Source of the DNA: Clostridia bacterium
Lineage (GTDB): Bacteria > Bacillota > Clostridia > DUPQ01
Length of the DNA stretch: 11,703 nucleotides
Assembly (NCBI GenBank): GCA_030592355.1
Contig: JAUVJE010000062.1
Span: 1 to 11,703 of the forward strand
Direction of reading: 5' to 3'
Each line of letters opens with the position of its first letter. Positions within the stretch are counted from its first letter, which is position 1. The translations under genes and the position numbers were made by a program. This document shows positions 1 to 7,570 of this stretch, in pieces. Under the pieces are notes generated by a model. It worked only from the letters and a program-made list of their open reading frames with translations, did no database searches and was not told where the DNA came from.

Positions 1-427
1 AACTTTTTGTGAAAACCTCGCGAACATAATTATTAAGGCCGTTAACACTCTTTTGGGTGTTTGCATTCTCCTTAACGTGCCAGTCTTTTTCCCCAAGATA
101 ATCACCGAACATGTCAATTGTAGCCCCTATAAGAGCATTCATTTGTCTTGCACCGCTTCTTTTTTCGCGGTACAGAATATAGGCCTTCGCTGTTTTAGCA
201 TGACCTTTTTCAATTAAAACTTTTTCTACTATATCTTGAATTTGTTCAACGCTTGGAATCTGGTCTTTGTATTTGAATGTGGCTATTTCCACCACCTGAA
301 GCGCCAGATCCTCGGACTTTTTGAAATCATCACCACCGCAAGCCTGTGCAGCTTTGAAAATGGCCCATGTTATTTTTTCTTTGTAAAACCGTTCGATTCT
401 CCCATCTCTCTTTTGTATTTTTTTCAT
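1..427 (-). CDS. nrdD: Anaerobic (class III) ribonucleoside-triphosphate reductase, N-terminal part only
   Basis: Class III reductases use a glycyl radical to make deoxynucleotides from NTPs without oxygen. The gene is cut by the left edge: 142 codons are visible from the ATG at 427-425, with no stop. Residues about 2-92 form an ATP-cone allosteric domain, beginning KKIQKRDGRIERF and including the stretch PSVEQIQDIVEKVLIEKGHA and then AKAYILYR. After it, residues about 119-136 (KENAN...GLNNYV) resemble the start of the NrdD catalytic domain. The glycyl-radical and zinc sites would lie outside the window. A GAGAGGA ribosome site (449-443) sits 15 bases before the ATG, a long spacing, but no better start exists. 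Two NrdR-like boxes upstream support the assignment. A class II enzyme with the same ATP cone is the main alternative. The ATP cone is very sure and the NrdD subtype fairly sure. Confidence 0.82.
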   Translation of the reverse strand, partial: MKKIQKRDGRIERFYKEKITWAIFKAAQACGGDDFKKSEDLALQVVEIATFKYKDQIPSVEQIQDIVEKVLIEKGHAKTAKAYILYREKRSGARQMNALIGATIDMFGDYLGEKDWHVKENANTQKSVNGLNNYVREVFTKS

Positions 428-486
428 GATAATATGAATTTATCCTCTCGTATATATTTTGGTGTCAATGTTAAATAGCTATATTT

Positions 487-516
487 ATTATAACCACTTA
501 TAAATGCAAAAAGCAA
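487..516 (-). promoter_or_regulatory. Sigma-A-like promoter of nrdD
   Basis: On the minus strand, TTGCTT (516-511) and a perfect TATAAT (492-487) are separated by 18 bases. They lie about 60 bases upstream of the nrdD ATG. The -35 element overlaps the proximal NrdR-like box, which fits repression by blocking polymerase. Seen in sequence; activity is inferred. Confidence 0.6.
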
Positions 517-529
517 CAACATATTGTGT
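514..529. promoter_or_regulatory. NrdR box-like palindrome, proximal
   Basis: The 16 bases CAACAACATATTGTGT match the published NrdR-box pattern (acaCwAtATaTwGtgt, recalled) at 13 of 16 positions, including the conserved C, A, AT, T and G. NrdR is the zinc-finger/ATP-cone repressor of ribonucleotide reductase genes. The box overlaps the predicted -35 of nrdD. Confidence 0.6.
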
Positions 530-554
530 GTTTTTGCATTTTTTTCAAAAATTA

Positions 555-570
555 ATACTACCCGTTGTGT
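555..570. promoter_or_regulatory. NrdR box-like palindrome, distal and weaker
   Basis: The bases ATACTACCCGTTGTGT match both arms of the NrdR pattern (ataCtA and TtGtgt) but not its centre, giving 11 of 16. It starts 41 bases from the proximal box, close to four helical turns, so both would face the same side of the DNA. NrdR sites usually occur as helically phased pairs. Weak on its own; the pairing is what makes it worth listing. Confidence 0.4.
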
Positions 571-716
571 TTAGGTAATAGTATTGGCAGATAAATCTAC
601 GTTATATAAAATTTATATTGCATTATTCCTTTGAATAGCAGACAAATATCTGACCAGCACACATTTTGAGTATTTTGAGCAAGTATATGTATGCGCATCT
701 AGAAATACAGACTGGA

Positions 717-730
717 TTTGCATATGCAAA
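717..730. repeat. Perfect 14-base palindrome upstream of prfA promoter
   Basis: TTTGCATATGCAAA is a perfect inverted repeat with no loop, lying 36 bases before the predicted prfA -35 element. It has the size and symmetry of an operator for a dimeric repressor, but no regulator is identified. Confidence 0.45.
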
Positions 731-766
731 AGAGGCAAAAGACGGTATGACAAAGGCTCTGCATTG

Positions 767-795
767 TTGCACATGCTTTTCAGATATGACATAAT
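767..795 (+). promoter_or_regulatory. Sigma-A-like promoter of prfA
   Basis: TTGCAC (767-772) and CATAAT (790-795) are spaced by exactly 17 bases. The predicted transcript start would be near 802, giving a leader of about 65 bases before the prfA ATG. Confidence 0.5.
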
Positions 796-866
796 ATTGT
801 ATGGTTGCACGGCCGGTAAATCGTGTGGTCTGATTCTACCAATGAAATCACAAAAGTAGAGGCATT

Positions 867-1937
867 ATGTTCGATAAACTTGAATCAATAGAAAAACGTT
901 ATGAAGCAATCAGCAAACAGCTGTCGGACCCGGCGGTGATTTCAAATCAGGAGCTGTACCGGGAACTGATGAAAGAAATAAACGATCTCGAACCCATCGT
1001 TACAAAATACAGAGAATATGTTGAAGCAAAAAACAAAATGGCCGAAGCCTTGGAAATGCTTTCCGGCGACCTGGATGCGGATTTTCGTGATATGTATGAC
1101 GAAGAATTTAAAGAATACCGTGATATGATGCCTAAAATCGAAGAGGAGCTAAAGGTCCTGCTTCTCCCAACGGATCCCAATGACAATAAAAGTGTCCTTA
1201 TAGAAATCAGAGGTGGCGCTGGAGGCGATGAAGCTGCGCTTTTTGCAGCCAATCTTTTCAGAATGTATACAATGTATGCAGAAATCAGGGGATGGTCCAG
1301 CGAAATACTTGATTCAAATGTAACCGGTATAGGCGGTATAAAAGAAATAGTTTTTTCAATCAACGCGGACGGCGCATACAGCAGGCTTAAATACGAAAGC
1401 GGCGTCCACCGGGTGCAAAGGGTACCTGAAACGGAATCCAGCGGCCGGATACACACATCAACGGTAACGGTGGCAGTATTGCCAGAAGCTGATGAAGTGG
1501 ACGTGGAAATCAATCCAAGTGATGTGGAAATTGACACATACAGATCATCGGGTGCAGGCGGACAGCATGTTAATAAGACCGACTCCGCCATCAGGCTTAC
1601 CCACAAACCCACGGGAATTGTTATCACATGTCAGGATGAGAGAAGCCAGCATAAAAACAAAGACAAGGCTTTCACACTCCTAAGGGCAAAGCTTTATGAA
1701 CAGGCACAGATTGAGCAAAACAAAGAAATCGCCCAAGACCGAAAGAGCCAGGTGGGAACCGGTGACAGAAGCGAGCGAATCCGTACATATAATTTTCCGC
1801 AGGGCCGGGTTACGGACCATAGGATAAATCTGACATTATATAAAATAAGCGCAATTATGGACGGCGAGATAGACGAGTTAATAGATGCGCTCATTACAGA
1901 CGACCAAAGCAAGCGACTGTCCCATACAGAAAAATAA
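867..1937 (+). CDS. prfA: Peptide chain release factor 1 (RF1)
   Basis: RF1 recognises UAA and UAG in the ribosomal A site and triggers hydrolysis of peptidyl-tRNA. The 356-residue product has the usual RF1 length. Residues about 10-100 are the helical N-terminal domain. The stop-codon-reading tripeptide is PET at 187-189 within RVPETESSGRIHTS, the PxT form typical of RF1 rather than the SPF of RF2. The catalytic GGQ is at 231-233 (SSGAGGQHVNKTDSA), and DERSQHKNKDKA and GRVTDHRINLT follow. The glutamine of GGQ is normally methylated by PrmC, whose gene is often adjacent to prfA but is absent here. The ATG at 867 has an AGAGG ribosome site (858-862) four bases upstream. Complete, with no anomaly. 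Confidence 0.97.
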   Translation: MFDKLESIEKRYEAISKQLSDPAVISNQELYRELMKEINDLEPIVTKYREYVEAKNKMAEALEMLSGDLDADFRDMYDEEFKEYRDMMPKIEEELKVLLLPTDPNDNKSVLIEIRGGAGGDEAALFAANLFRMYTMYAEIRGWSSEILDSNVTGIGGIKEIVFSINADGAYSRLKYESGVHRVQRVPETESSGRIHTSTVTVAVLPEADEVDVEINPSDVEIDTYRSSGAGGQHVNKTDSAIRLTHKPTGIVITCQDERSQHKNKDKAFTLLRAKLYEQAQIEQNKEIAQDRKSQVGTGDRSERIRTYNFPQGRVTDHRINLTLYKISAIMDGEIDELIDALITDDQSKRLSHTEK

Positions 1938-1981
1938 AATTGTTGAAATTCCAATTTGTCATTTTTGGCATATCGGCTCAG

Positions 1982-2038
1982 TGACCCTGGATCAGCGAGT
2001 CGAAAATCAGCTGTTTGACCCAGGGTGAGCGAGTCGAA
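1982..2038. repeat. Imperfect 23-base tandem direct repeat in prfA-ywlC gap
   Basis: Bases 1982-2004 and 2016-2038 match at 20 of 23 positions with a 34-base period; both end in the identical core AGCGAGTCGAA. The same stretch also contains an inverted pair, ACCCTGG (1984-1990) and CCAGGGT (2020-2026), that could form a 7-bp stem with a 29-base loop. There is no T-run after it, so it is not an obvious terminator. The core resembles short GTCGAA-containing repeats seen in many bacterial genomes, which is only a recollection. Confidence 0.6.
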
Positions 2039-2058
2039 TCGAATGGTTAATAGTTAAT

Positions 2059-3084
2059 ATGGATACAAAAATTTATAAAATGAGTCAGGATAATATTGAT
2101 ATGGAAGCACTGCAAAAGTGCGCTGGTATAATTCGCAGCAGCGGAACAGTAGCTTTTCCAACAGAAACCGTCTACGGGCTTGGCGCCAATGCCCTTGATG
2201 TAAGTGCTGTAAAAAAAATATTCAAAGCCAAAGGCCGTCCGGGGGATAATCCTCTGATTCTTCATATTGCAAAAACAGACGATGTAGAAAAATATGCCCT
2301 AAGTTTCAGCGATGCGGCTAAGTTGCTGGCCAAAATTTTCTGGCCGGGCCCTATTTCATTGATTCTACCAAGAAATACAAAGGTTCCTGACACTGTAACC
2401 GGAGGTCTGGATACCGTCGCATTTCGTATTCCTTCAAACAATATCGCACGGGAACTGATTGCACTCAGCGGAGTTCCCATTGCCGCTCCAAGCGCCAACC
2501 TGTCCGGAAAACCGAGCACTACCGAGGGAACTCATGTAATTGAAGATCTTTATGGTAAAGTGGATGCCATTATTGATGCTGGCAAATGCATGGTGGGTCT
2601 TGAATCTACTGTGGTTGATATGGTCTCGTCGCCCCCGGCTGTTCTCAGGCCCGGAGGGATTCCATTTGATAAAATTAAAATGATTATTCCCAACCTGCAA
2701 AAACAATATTCCACATCAGAAGATCAACCTCCCCGTTCCCCGGGCATGAAATACAGGCACTACTCTCCGGAAGCTTCGGTAATCATTGTTAATGGTCCTG
2801 ATAATGAAACCATGAAAAAAATTAACAGCCTAACCAGGCAAAACAGCAGGTCCGGCGTATTGTGTTCTCTTGAGACCATTGATAATTATGAATGTATAAA
2901 TAAAATCTGTATAGGCAGCCGTAAAAATTCCGAAGAAATAGCTGCTAACATTTTCGATTCCCTTCGTATGTTCGACAAACTTGATGTAGATGTCATTTAC
3001 TCTGAATATTTTGGGGACGGTTCCATGGGCGATGCAATTATGAACAGGCTGATCAAAGCATCCTCAGATATTATCGGCCTTTGA
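2059..3084 (+). CDS. ywlC: L-threonylcarbamoyladenylate synthase (Sua5/YwlC type)
   Basis: The enzyme makes threonylcarbamoyl-AMP from threonine, bicarbonate and ATP, the first step of the t6A modification at position 37 of ANN-decoding tRNAs. TsaD with TsaB/TsaE transfers the group afterwards. The 341-residue protein is the long two-domain form. A YrdC-like catalytic domain covers about residues 15-205, with PTETVYGLGANA (34-45), KGRPGDNPL (58-66) and APSANLSG (143-150). The linker SPGMKYRHYSPEA (227-239) leads to a C-terminal Sua5 domain ending in GDGSMGDAIMNRL (319-331). The ATG at 2059 has no clear ribosome site. The in-frame ATG at 2101 has AGGA ten bases upstream, but family members usually begin near the first ATG. 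Closeness to prfA is common in Firmicutes, and the 121-base gap allows cotranscription. Confidence 0.95.
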   Translation: MDTKIYKMSQDNIDMEALQKCAGIIRSSGTVAFPTETVYGLGANALDVSAVKKIFKAKGRPGDNPLILHIAKTDDVEKYALSFSDAAKLLAKIFWPGPISLILPRNTKVPDTVTGGLDTVAFRIPSNNIARELIALSGVPIAAPSANLSGKPSTTEGTHVIEDLYGKVDAIIDAGKCMVGLESTVVDMVSSPPAVLRPGGIPFDKIKMIIPNLQKQYSTSEDQPPRSPGMKYRHYSPEASVIIVNGPDNETMKKINSLTRQNSRSGVLCSLETIDNYECINKICIGSRKNSEEIAANIFDSLRMFDKLDVDVIYSEYFGDGSMGDAIMNRLIKASSDIIGL

Positions 3085-3117
3085 TGAGCTGATTATCCAT
3101 CTTATATTTTTTATGTG

Positions 3118-3146
3118 TGCTATAATTTTAAAATAACACAGGAGGT
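3118..3146 (+). promoter_or_regulatory. Extended -10 promoter and strong ribosome site
   Basis: TGC directly precedes a perfect TATAAT (3121-3126), making an extended -10 element; no good -35 sequence is seen 16-18 bases upstream. AGGAGGT (3140-3146) lies six bases before the ATG at 3153. The isomerase-like gene therefore probably has its own transcript start near 3133. Confidence 0.6.
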
Positions 3147-3152
3147 TTTACA

Positions 3153-4643
3153 ATGAATAATATACCGGAAATAAAGGTAGCTCTAACCGCCGTCAGCAGA
3201 GACTGTTTTCCCGTTGAATTATCTCAAAAAAGAAGACGGGCAGTAATGAAATTTGCAGAAGAAATGAAAATGTCTGTGGTTGAAATAGAAACTACAGTTG
3301 AAAATGAAGATGACGTGCTTATTGCCCTTGGTGAAATTGAAGCATCGGGAGCTAATACCCTTTGCATATTTCTCGGAAACTTTGGTCCGGAAGGACCCGA
3401 AACACTCCTTGCACAAAAATTCGGAGGCCCGGTTATGTTCGCAGCAGCGGCAGAAGAAACCGGAGAAGATCTTATAGGAGGACGTGGCGATGCTTATTGC
3501 GGTATGCTTAATGCGTCTTATAACGTCGGTCTTCGCAATCTCAATCCATACATACCTGAATCTCCGGTGGGAACGGCTGTTGAAGTCGCTCATATGATAT
3601 ATGACTTTATTGAAATCTCCCGTGTCATCAAAGGTGTAAAAGGGCTTAAGATAATATCTTTCGGACCCCGTCCCCACGATTTTTTAGCATGTAATGCACC
3701 TATAAAACCACTTTTTGACCTTGGCATTGAAATTCAGGAAAATTCCGAACTTGACCTTTACGCATCATATAATGATCATGCCGGGGACCCCCGTATTGCG
3801 GATGTTACCGCTGACATGGCAAATGAGCTGGGGAAGGGAAATACCTATCCTGATTTCCTTAAGAAACTTGCTCAATACGAACTAACCCTTGAAGACTGGA
3901 TGGACAATAATATTGGAGCTTCGGAGCATGTGGTGTTCGCCAATAAGTGCTGGCCGGCGTTTCAGACACAATTCGGATTTGTTCCATGCTTTGTGAATTC
4001 GCGTTTTTCCACCAGAGGAATTCCCATTTCATGCGAAGCGGATATATACGGCGCCCTCAGCGAATATATGCTGACATTAGCTACACTTAAACCTTCTACG
4101 CTACTCGATATAAACAACACGGTTCCAAAAGACATGTACGAGGAACATATTAACAGCAAATATCATTATTCAAATACCGATGTATTCATGGGTTTCCATT
4201 GTGGAAATACTCCCTCCTGCCTGATGAAAGACCCAGAAATGAAATATCAGCTGATAATGCGCAGACTGCTTGAACCAGATTCAGAACCTAATATCTCAAG
4301 GGGTACTCTTGAAGGCCGTATCGCACCAAATCCAATAACCATGTTCCGGCTTCAGGGTACAGCGGACTGCAATCTCAGAAGCTATGTGGCTGAAGGCGAA
4401 GTGCTGGATGTTGATCCGAGGTCATTCGGCGGAATAGGCATCATCGGCATCAGCGAAATGGAGCGTTTTTACAGACATGTGCTGATACAGAAAAGGTTCC
4501 CGCACCATGCCGGAATAGGCTTCGCACACAAAGGACGTATTTTATTTGAAGCATTGAAAATGCTTGGTGTATCGGATATCGCATTCAACCATCCTAAAAA
4601 TCTCATGTACGAAACGGAAAATCCATTTAACACCAACTTTTAA
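3153..4643 (+). CDS. L-fucose/L-arabinose isomerase family protein
   Basis: The 496-residue protein resembles the L-fucose isomerase and related proteins superfamily, whose members interconvert aldoses and ketoses with a divalent metal. Residues about 7-170 have the alternating strand/helix pattern of the N-terminal Rossmann-like domains. A candidate metal triad is visible: Glu295 in ISCEADIYGAL, Asp319 in STLLDINN, and His451 or His452 in FPHHAGIGFAH, in the same order as Glu, Asp and His in characterised fucose isomerase. It is shorter than E. coli FucI (about 590 residues) and close in length to arabinose isomerases. No sugar transporter, kinase or regulator is adjacent, so the substrate cannot be named, and a non-sugar role is possible. 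It has its own promoter, ribosome site and terminator, so it looks monocistronic. Cytoplasmic, as no signal peptide is seen. Confidence 0.75.
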   Translation: MNNIPEIKVALTAVSRDCFPVELSQKRRRAVMKFAEEMKMSVVEIETTVENEDDVLIALGEIEASGANTLCIFLGNFGPEGPETLLAQKFGGPVMFAAAAEETGEDLIGGRGDAYCGMLNASYNVGLRNLNPYIPESPVGTAVEVAHMIYDFIEISRVIKGVKGLKIISFGPRPHDFLACNAPIKPLFDLGIEIQENSELDLYASYNDHAGDPRIADVTADMANELGKGNTYPDFLKKLAQYELTLEDWMDNNIGASEHVVFANKCWPAFQTQFGFVPCFVNSRFSTRGIPISCEADIYGALSEYMLTLATLKPSTLLDINNTVPKDMYEEHINSKYHYSNTDVFMGFHCGNTPSCLMKDPEMKYQLIMRRLLEPDSEPNISRGTLEGRIAPNPITMFRLQGTADCNLRSYVAEGEVLDVDPRSFGGIGIIGISEMERFYRHVLIQKRFPHHAGIGFAHKGRILFEALKMLGVSDIAFNHPKNLMYETENPFNTNF

Positions 4644-4659
4644 CCATTATTTATTTAAA

Positions 4660-4691
4660 ACCACCGGATTTAATTTACATCATCCGATGGT
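4660..4691. terminator. Bidirectional terminator between convergent genes
   Basis: ACCACCGGAT (4660-4669) pairs with ATCCGATGGT (4682-4691) over ten positions with one mismatch and a 12-base loop. A-rich sequence precedes it and CTTTATTAT follows. Read on the minus strand the stem is followed by TTTT, so it can serve both the isomerase-like gene and the secreted-protein gene that converge here. Confidence 0.7.
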
Positions 4692-4715
4692 CTTTATTAT
4701 GATAGGTCGGACTGG

Positions 4716-6266
4716 CTAGTCTGCTGGCTGCGGGTATAGCAACTCATATATATTCCCCGTTATTTCAATATCCTCTATGATAATCGTTTCATGGGTTCTT
4801 CTATTTTCATATACCCTGAAACCTATTTTGTATGCCTCTGCTTTTCTGACATCGTCCCAGCCTACGGTTTCATCACATAATGGGATGGAATATTCCCACT
4901 TAAATGTGGTTATGCCTCCGTCTGTGGATTCAGGTTGAATTGTTGAATCCTGTGGAAATTTAACATTGTATCCAAAAAAATCTTCTTTATAATTATATGT
5001 TTGACCGCTGGAATTCGTATATATCATGGCCTCAAGTTGCGGCGACAACCTTACAATGGCATAGTTGGCTTTGCCGCTCACCTTTGCTTCCACCATTATT
5101 CTTTCCAGTGCCAGAAACCTATGGGGTTCACTCTCCCAATGATTCCAACTACCCGATACATTTATATCAATTATCCTTAACCGATCATCATCTTCCGTAT
5201 TTCCGCTTCCGCCATTATCACCCGGTTCCGTGCCGTCCCCGGGTGAAGGGGTTGCTGTCGGCGGCGCAGTCGGAGGATGAGGTGTTGGTGTCGGATTGGC
5301 CGTCGGCCACGGAGTAGCAGACGGCGACGGTCCAGGAGTGCTGCTCCCTGTCCCTTCGCGTACACTTATATTACAGCTTAAGTTTATGGAAAGTTTGTCT
5401 CCGAAAATACTCTCGGAGGTGAGATGTGCATTGACTGTTGCATTCCCCGGCAAATTATCAGGAATATCTAAATCCGCTCCCTGGAAAATATTTATACTGT
5501 TTGTTTTATGGAAGCACCTCACTTTGCTCCAATCACCACAATTGAATACTACCTTTATAAATTCAATCTCTTCCTTTGGTTTGTTCACAGAAGCTGTAAG
5601 AGTGAGTCCGGTTGTAAAACCACTATCATCAGCATTTACATAAACCACACTGTCATCCGGGGTCAAATGAGCAGATAGAATTCCCGGGCCCATTGAAGGT
5701 ACTGTAAACGACGCGTAAAACCCATTTGACTTATATGTGTATATGCTTCCTGAAGTGTTCCAGGACGCGGCTGATTGCACTTTGGCTTTATCAGTCCCGA
5801 TATCCGCCGCAGTAAGAGTTTTTGCTCCATGGCCTTTAAGGAGCGTATGAAGCATATATGGACGCTGAACGGTCTGCTCAAGTGAATCCCAGCTTTCCAT
5901 AGCTCCCGCAACAGTCACAAAATTCCACTGTTCGGGAGTAAGATTACCTGTTTCATCATTGGGAAAATCAAGATTCGTGTATTTCCCTTCTTTATATGTA
6001 AATCCGAGATACCTGTATTCTCCTTGCCTGATTTCATTACCCTGCACCATACCGGCGCTGCCGTAAACCACTAAATTATATCTTACATATGTGCTGTAGT
6101 TTGCTCGATATGAACCGCTGATACTGTATTCAGAAATACCTGCACTATCAAGCCAATCATAAAATTCCGCACCGCTAATACCTCCTCCTTGTACAACGCC
6201 CACAGCCAGCAAAGGCATCAATAGACAAACCGCCGTAACTAATGCAATAACTTTAATTTTTTTCAT
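4716..6266 (-). CDS. Secreted protein with Pro/Thr/Ser-rich linker, function unknown
   Basis: The 516-residue protein starts with a Sec signal peptide: MKKIK, then a hydrophobic core to about residue 25, with likely cleavage near 26-32. Residues about 33-305 form a first region with no recognised family. Residues about 306-361 are a low-complexity linker rich in Pro, Thr, Ser, Gly and Asp, like linkers of clostridial extracellular enzymes. Residues about 362-516 form a second domain with SGSWNHWESEPHRFLALERI (371-390), DFFGYNVKFPQDS (429-441) and ITGNIYELLY near the end. I recall similar tracts in other secreted clostridial proteins but cannot verify this. No dockerin, SLH or sortase motif and no catalytic motif is seen. 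Its ATG overlaps the stop codon of the SLH gene by one base, so the two are translationally coupled. It may form a surface complex with the SLH protein, which is inference. Confidence 0.85.
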   Translation of the reverse strand: MKKIKVIALVTAVCLLMPLLAVGVVQGGGISGAEFYDWLDSAGISEYSISGSYRANYSTYVRYNLVVYGSAGMVQGNEIRQGEYRYLGFTYKEGKYTNLDFPNDETGNLTPEQWNFVTVAGAMESWDSLEQTVQRPYMLHTLLKGHGAKTLTAADIGTDKAKVQSAASWNTSGSIYTYKSNGFYASFTVPSMGPGILSAHLTPDDSVVYVNADDSGFTTGLTLTASVNKPKEEIEFIKVVFNCGDWSKVRCFHKTNSINIFQGADLDIPDNLPGNATVNAHLTSESIFGDKLSINLSCNISVREGTGSSTPGPSPSATPWPTANPTPTPHPPTAPPTATPSPGDGTEPGDNGGSGNTEDDDRLRIIDINVSGSWNHWESEPHRFLALERIMVEAKVSGKANYAIVRLSPQLEAMIYTNSSGQTYNYKEDFFGYNVKFPQDSTIQPESTDGGITTFKWEYSIPLCDETVGWDDVRKAEAYKIGFRVYENRRTHETIIIEDIEITGNIYELLYPQPAD

Positions 6267-6277
6267 TATTTCCTCCT
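6264..6277 (-). promoter_or_regulatory. Overlapping stop/start TAATG with ribosome site
   Basis: On the minus strand AGGAGG stands just before AAATAATG: the TAA of the SLH gene (6268-6266) shares its last base with the ATG of the secreted-protein gene (6266-6264). The ribosome site lies inside the upstream coding region, a classic arrangement for coupled translation. Confidence 0.85.
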
Positions 6278-7540
6278 AGAAAATGTAAAACAAAGCTGCC
6301 TGTCGCTGCCCTCACAGAAAAACACCATTTGTGTATTCCCGCGGCTTAGGATCTCGGCAGCCTGAGGTATTTCTCCCGCCTTATATTCAGCATATTCAAT
6401 ATATTTATCTAAAATGTGTTTTGAAAATACATCACCCTCCCCGATACCGAAAATGAGCCTCATCAACGACCTGATTTTATATTCATAATATATATCAGGC
6501 AGTTTGGTTTCTTTATTCAGCAAACCTTCGGAACTAAGCCGGTTAATTTCAATTTTCATAAACATCGTGTCGTAACCCCAGTCTGTTTCGACATATCCTG
6601 TTGGCGCATCATAAATTTTTACAGTAAACATGGAATATGCGTTATCGTGGCTCAGTTTCTTATTTGTGAAAACATCCATTCGAATCATATTGTTTTGCGC
6701 AAGAGGAATAAATTTAAATTCAGGAAAAGCTATGCCGTCATAAAGTAATTTCATGGAATCAATTATATTCCGGTTGATTGCAGGATTGAACTTCGTTTGA
6801 AGGGAAATACAGTCGTTGAAAATATCTCCGTCCGCAACAAAACAACCATGGTTGCCTTCATATTCATTAATTGTTTTTGTGAAATCGTCCTTTATATAAG
6901 AATAACAGACGGGAACGGGGGTAAAAGATGTGATTGGGTGTTCCCGTCTGGTAATGGGGGTAACTAATTTATGTATCACCGCGCATGCTTCAGCGCGGGT
7001 GATGTATTTGTCGTATCTGAACGTGTTATCCGGATACCCTGTCATTATACCCGCGTTATATGTTTTTAAAACATGGGACACATACTTCGCAGGTGTATAA
7101 CCGTAAAGGTCATACAATTCGCAGGCTTCGATTTCAATGTTTTCATTCAAAGTGTCAAGAGCCTTCGATATTATACATGCGATTTCCCCTCTTGGCAAGG
7201 GTTTTTTATAATCATTTATTTCAATGTTTTCCAGCAGTCCCTTTCGCTCTGCGCACTCTATAAATTTTGATGCCCAGTAATTTGTTCCGTTCCCCGGATC
7301 ATTCCCCAACGCCGTAATAATCATCTTTATAAATTGGTCTGTATTTAAGATTTCATCCGCTCTGAATGTGCCGTCAGGGAATCCATTAATAATACCTAAC
7401 GCTGACAGGTTATTCACATGTTCTGAATACCAGTCGCTATCCTGTATATCGGTAAATTCCGTTTTCGCTTTGGCAGGATGCGCCATCAGGATTATCAGTA
7501 TCAACGTGATTATAATGTTGGGAATAAGTTTTTTATGCAT
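6266..7540 (-). CDS. S-layer-homology (SLH) domain surface protein
   Basis: SLH domains bind pyruvylated secondary cell-wall polysaccharide and so hold proteins at the cell surface. The 424-residue protein has a signal peptide (residues 1 to about 25, ending AKAK). Three SLH-like repeats follow: about 29-76 (FTDIQDSDWYSEHV...GIINGFPDGTFR), a divergent second at about 88-128, and a third at about 151-192 (YVSHVLKTYNAGIMTGYPD, then ITRAEACAVIHKL). The second lacks the GYPDGTF-like turn. Residues about 200-424 are an unrecognised domain with several aromatic and acidic patches and no catalytic signature. The ATG at 7540-7538 has AGGTGG (7552-7547) six bases upstream. It is the first gene of a two-gene operon. 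With the wall anchor here and none in its partner, a role as tether or display protein is plausible but unproven. Confidence 0.88.
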   Translation of the reverse strand: MHKKLIPNIIITLILIILMAHPAKAKTEFTDIQDSDWYSEHVNNLSALGIINGFPDGTFRADEILNTDQFIKMIITALGNDPGNGTNYWASKFIECAERKGLLENIEINDYKKPLPRGEIACIISKALDTLNENIEIEACELYDLYGYTPAKYVSHVLKTYNAGIMTGYPDNTFRYDKYITRAEACAVIHKLVTPITRREHPITSFTPVPVCYSYIKDDFTKTINEYEGNHGCFVADGDIFNDCISLQTKFNPAINRNIIDSMKLLYDGIAFPEFKFIPLAQNNMIRMDVFTNKKLSHDNAYSMFTVKIYDAPTGYVETDWGYDTMFMKIEINRLSSEGLLNKETKLPDIYYEYKIRSLMRLIFGIGEGDVFSKHILDKYIEYAEYKAGEIPQAAEILSRGNTQMVFFCEGSDRQLCFTFSRRK

Positions 7541-7570
7541 ATAGCACCACCTGGTAAATATTGTATATAC

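Larger units (their letters stand above)
571..866. other. Non-coding leader between nrdD and prfA
   Basis: No convincing gene is seen in this stretch on either strand. A 65-codon minus-strand frame (810-613) and a plus-strand open frame without a good start (635-859) have no recognisable family and no ribosome site. The region holds a 14-base perfect palindrome (717-730) and the likely prfA promoter. With the nrdD promoter region the gene-free span runs from 428 to 866. Confidence 0.6.

Noticed and set aside
236..478. 80-codon plus-strand open frame at the left edge
   Set aside because: It is antisense to the nrdD ATP-cone coding sequence, which has clear family motifs, and it has no family match or ribosome site.
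613..859. Short open frames on both strands (minus 810-613; plus 635-859 without a start)
   Set aside because: No ribosome site, no recognisable motif, and the region contains the prfA promoter; likely chance in non-coding DNA.
947..1627. 226-codon minus-strand open frame inside prfA
   Set aside because: It lies fully antisense to a well-defined RF1 gene, has a Ser/Ile-rich composition typical of an antisense shadow, and shows no ribosome site or domain.
1937..1957. AAATTG/CAATTT inverted repeat after prfA as a terminator
   Set aside because: The 6-bp stem is entirely A/T-rich with a nine-base loop and lacks a GC core, so it is too weak for an intrinsic terminator.
5177..5350. Repetitive Pro/Thr codons in the secreted protein as a possible CRISPR or tandem repeat array
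   Set aside because: Units are irregular and in frame with a Pro/Thr/Ser linker; there are no spacers or conserved repeat length.
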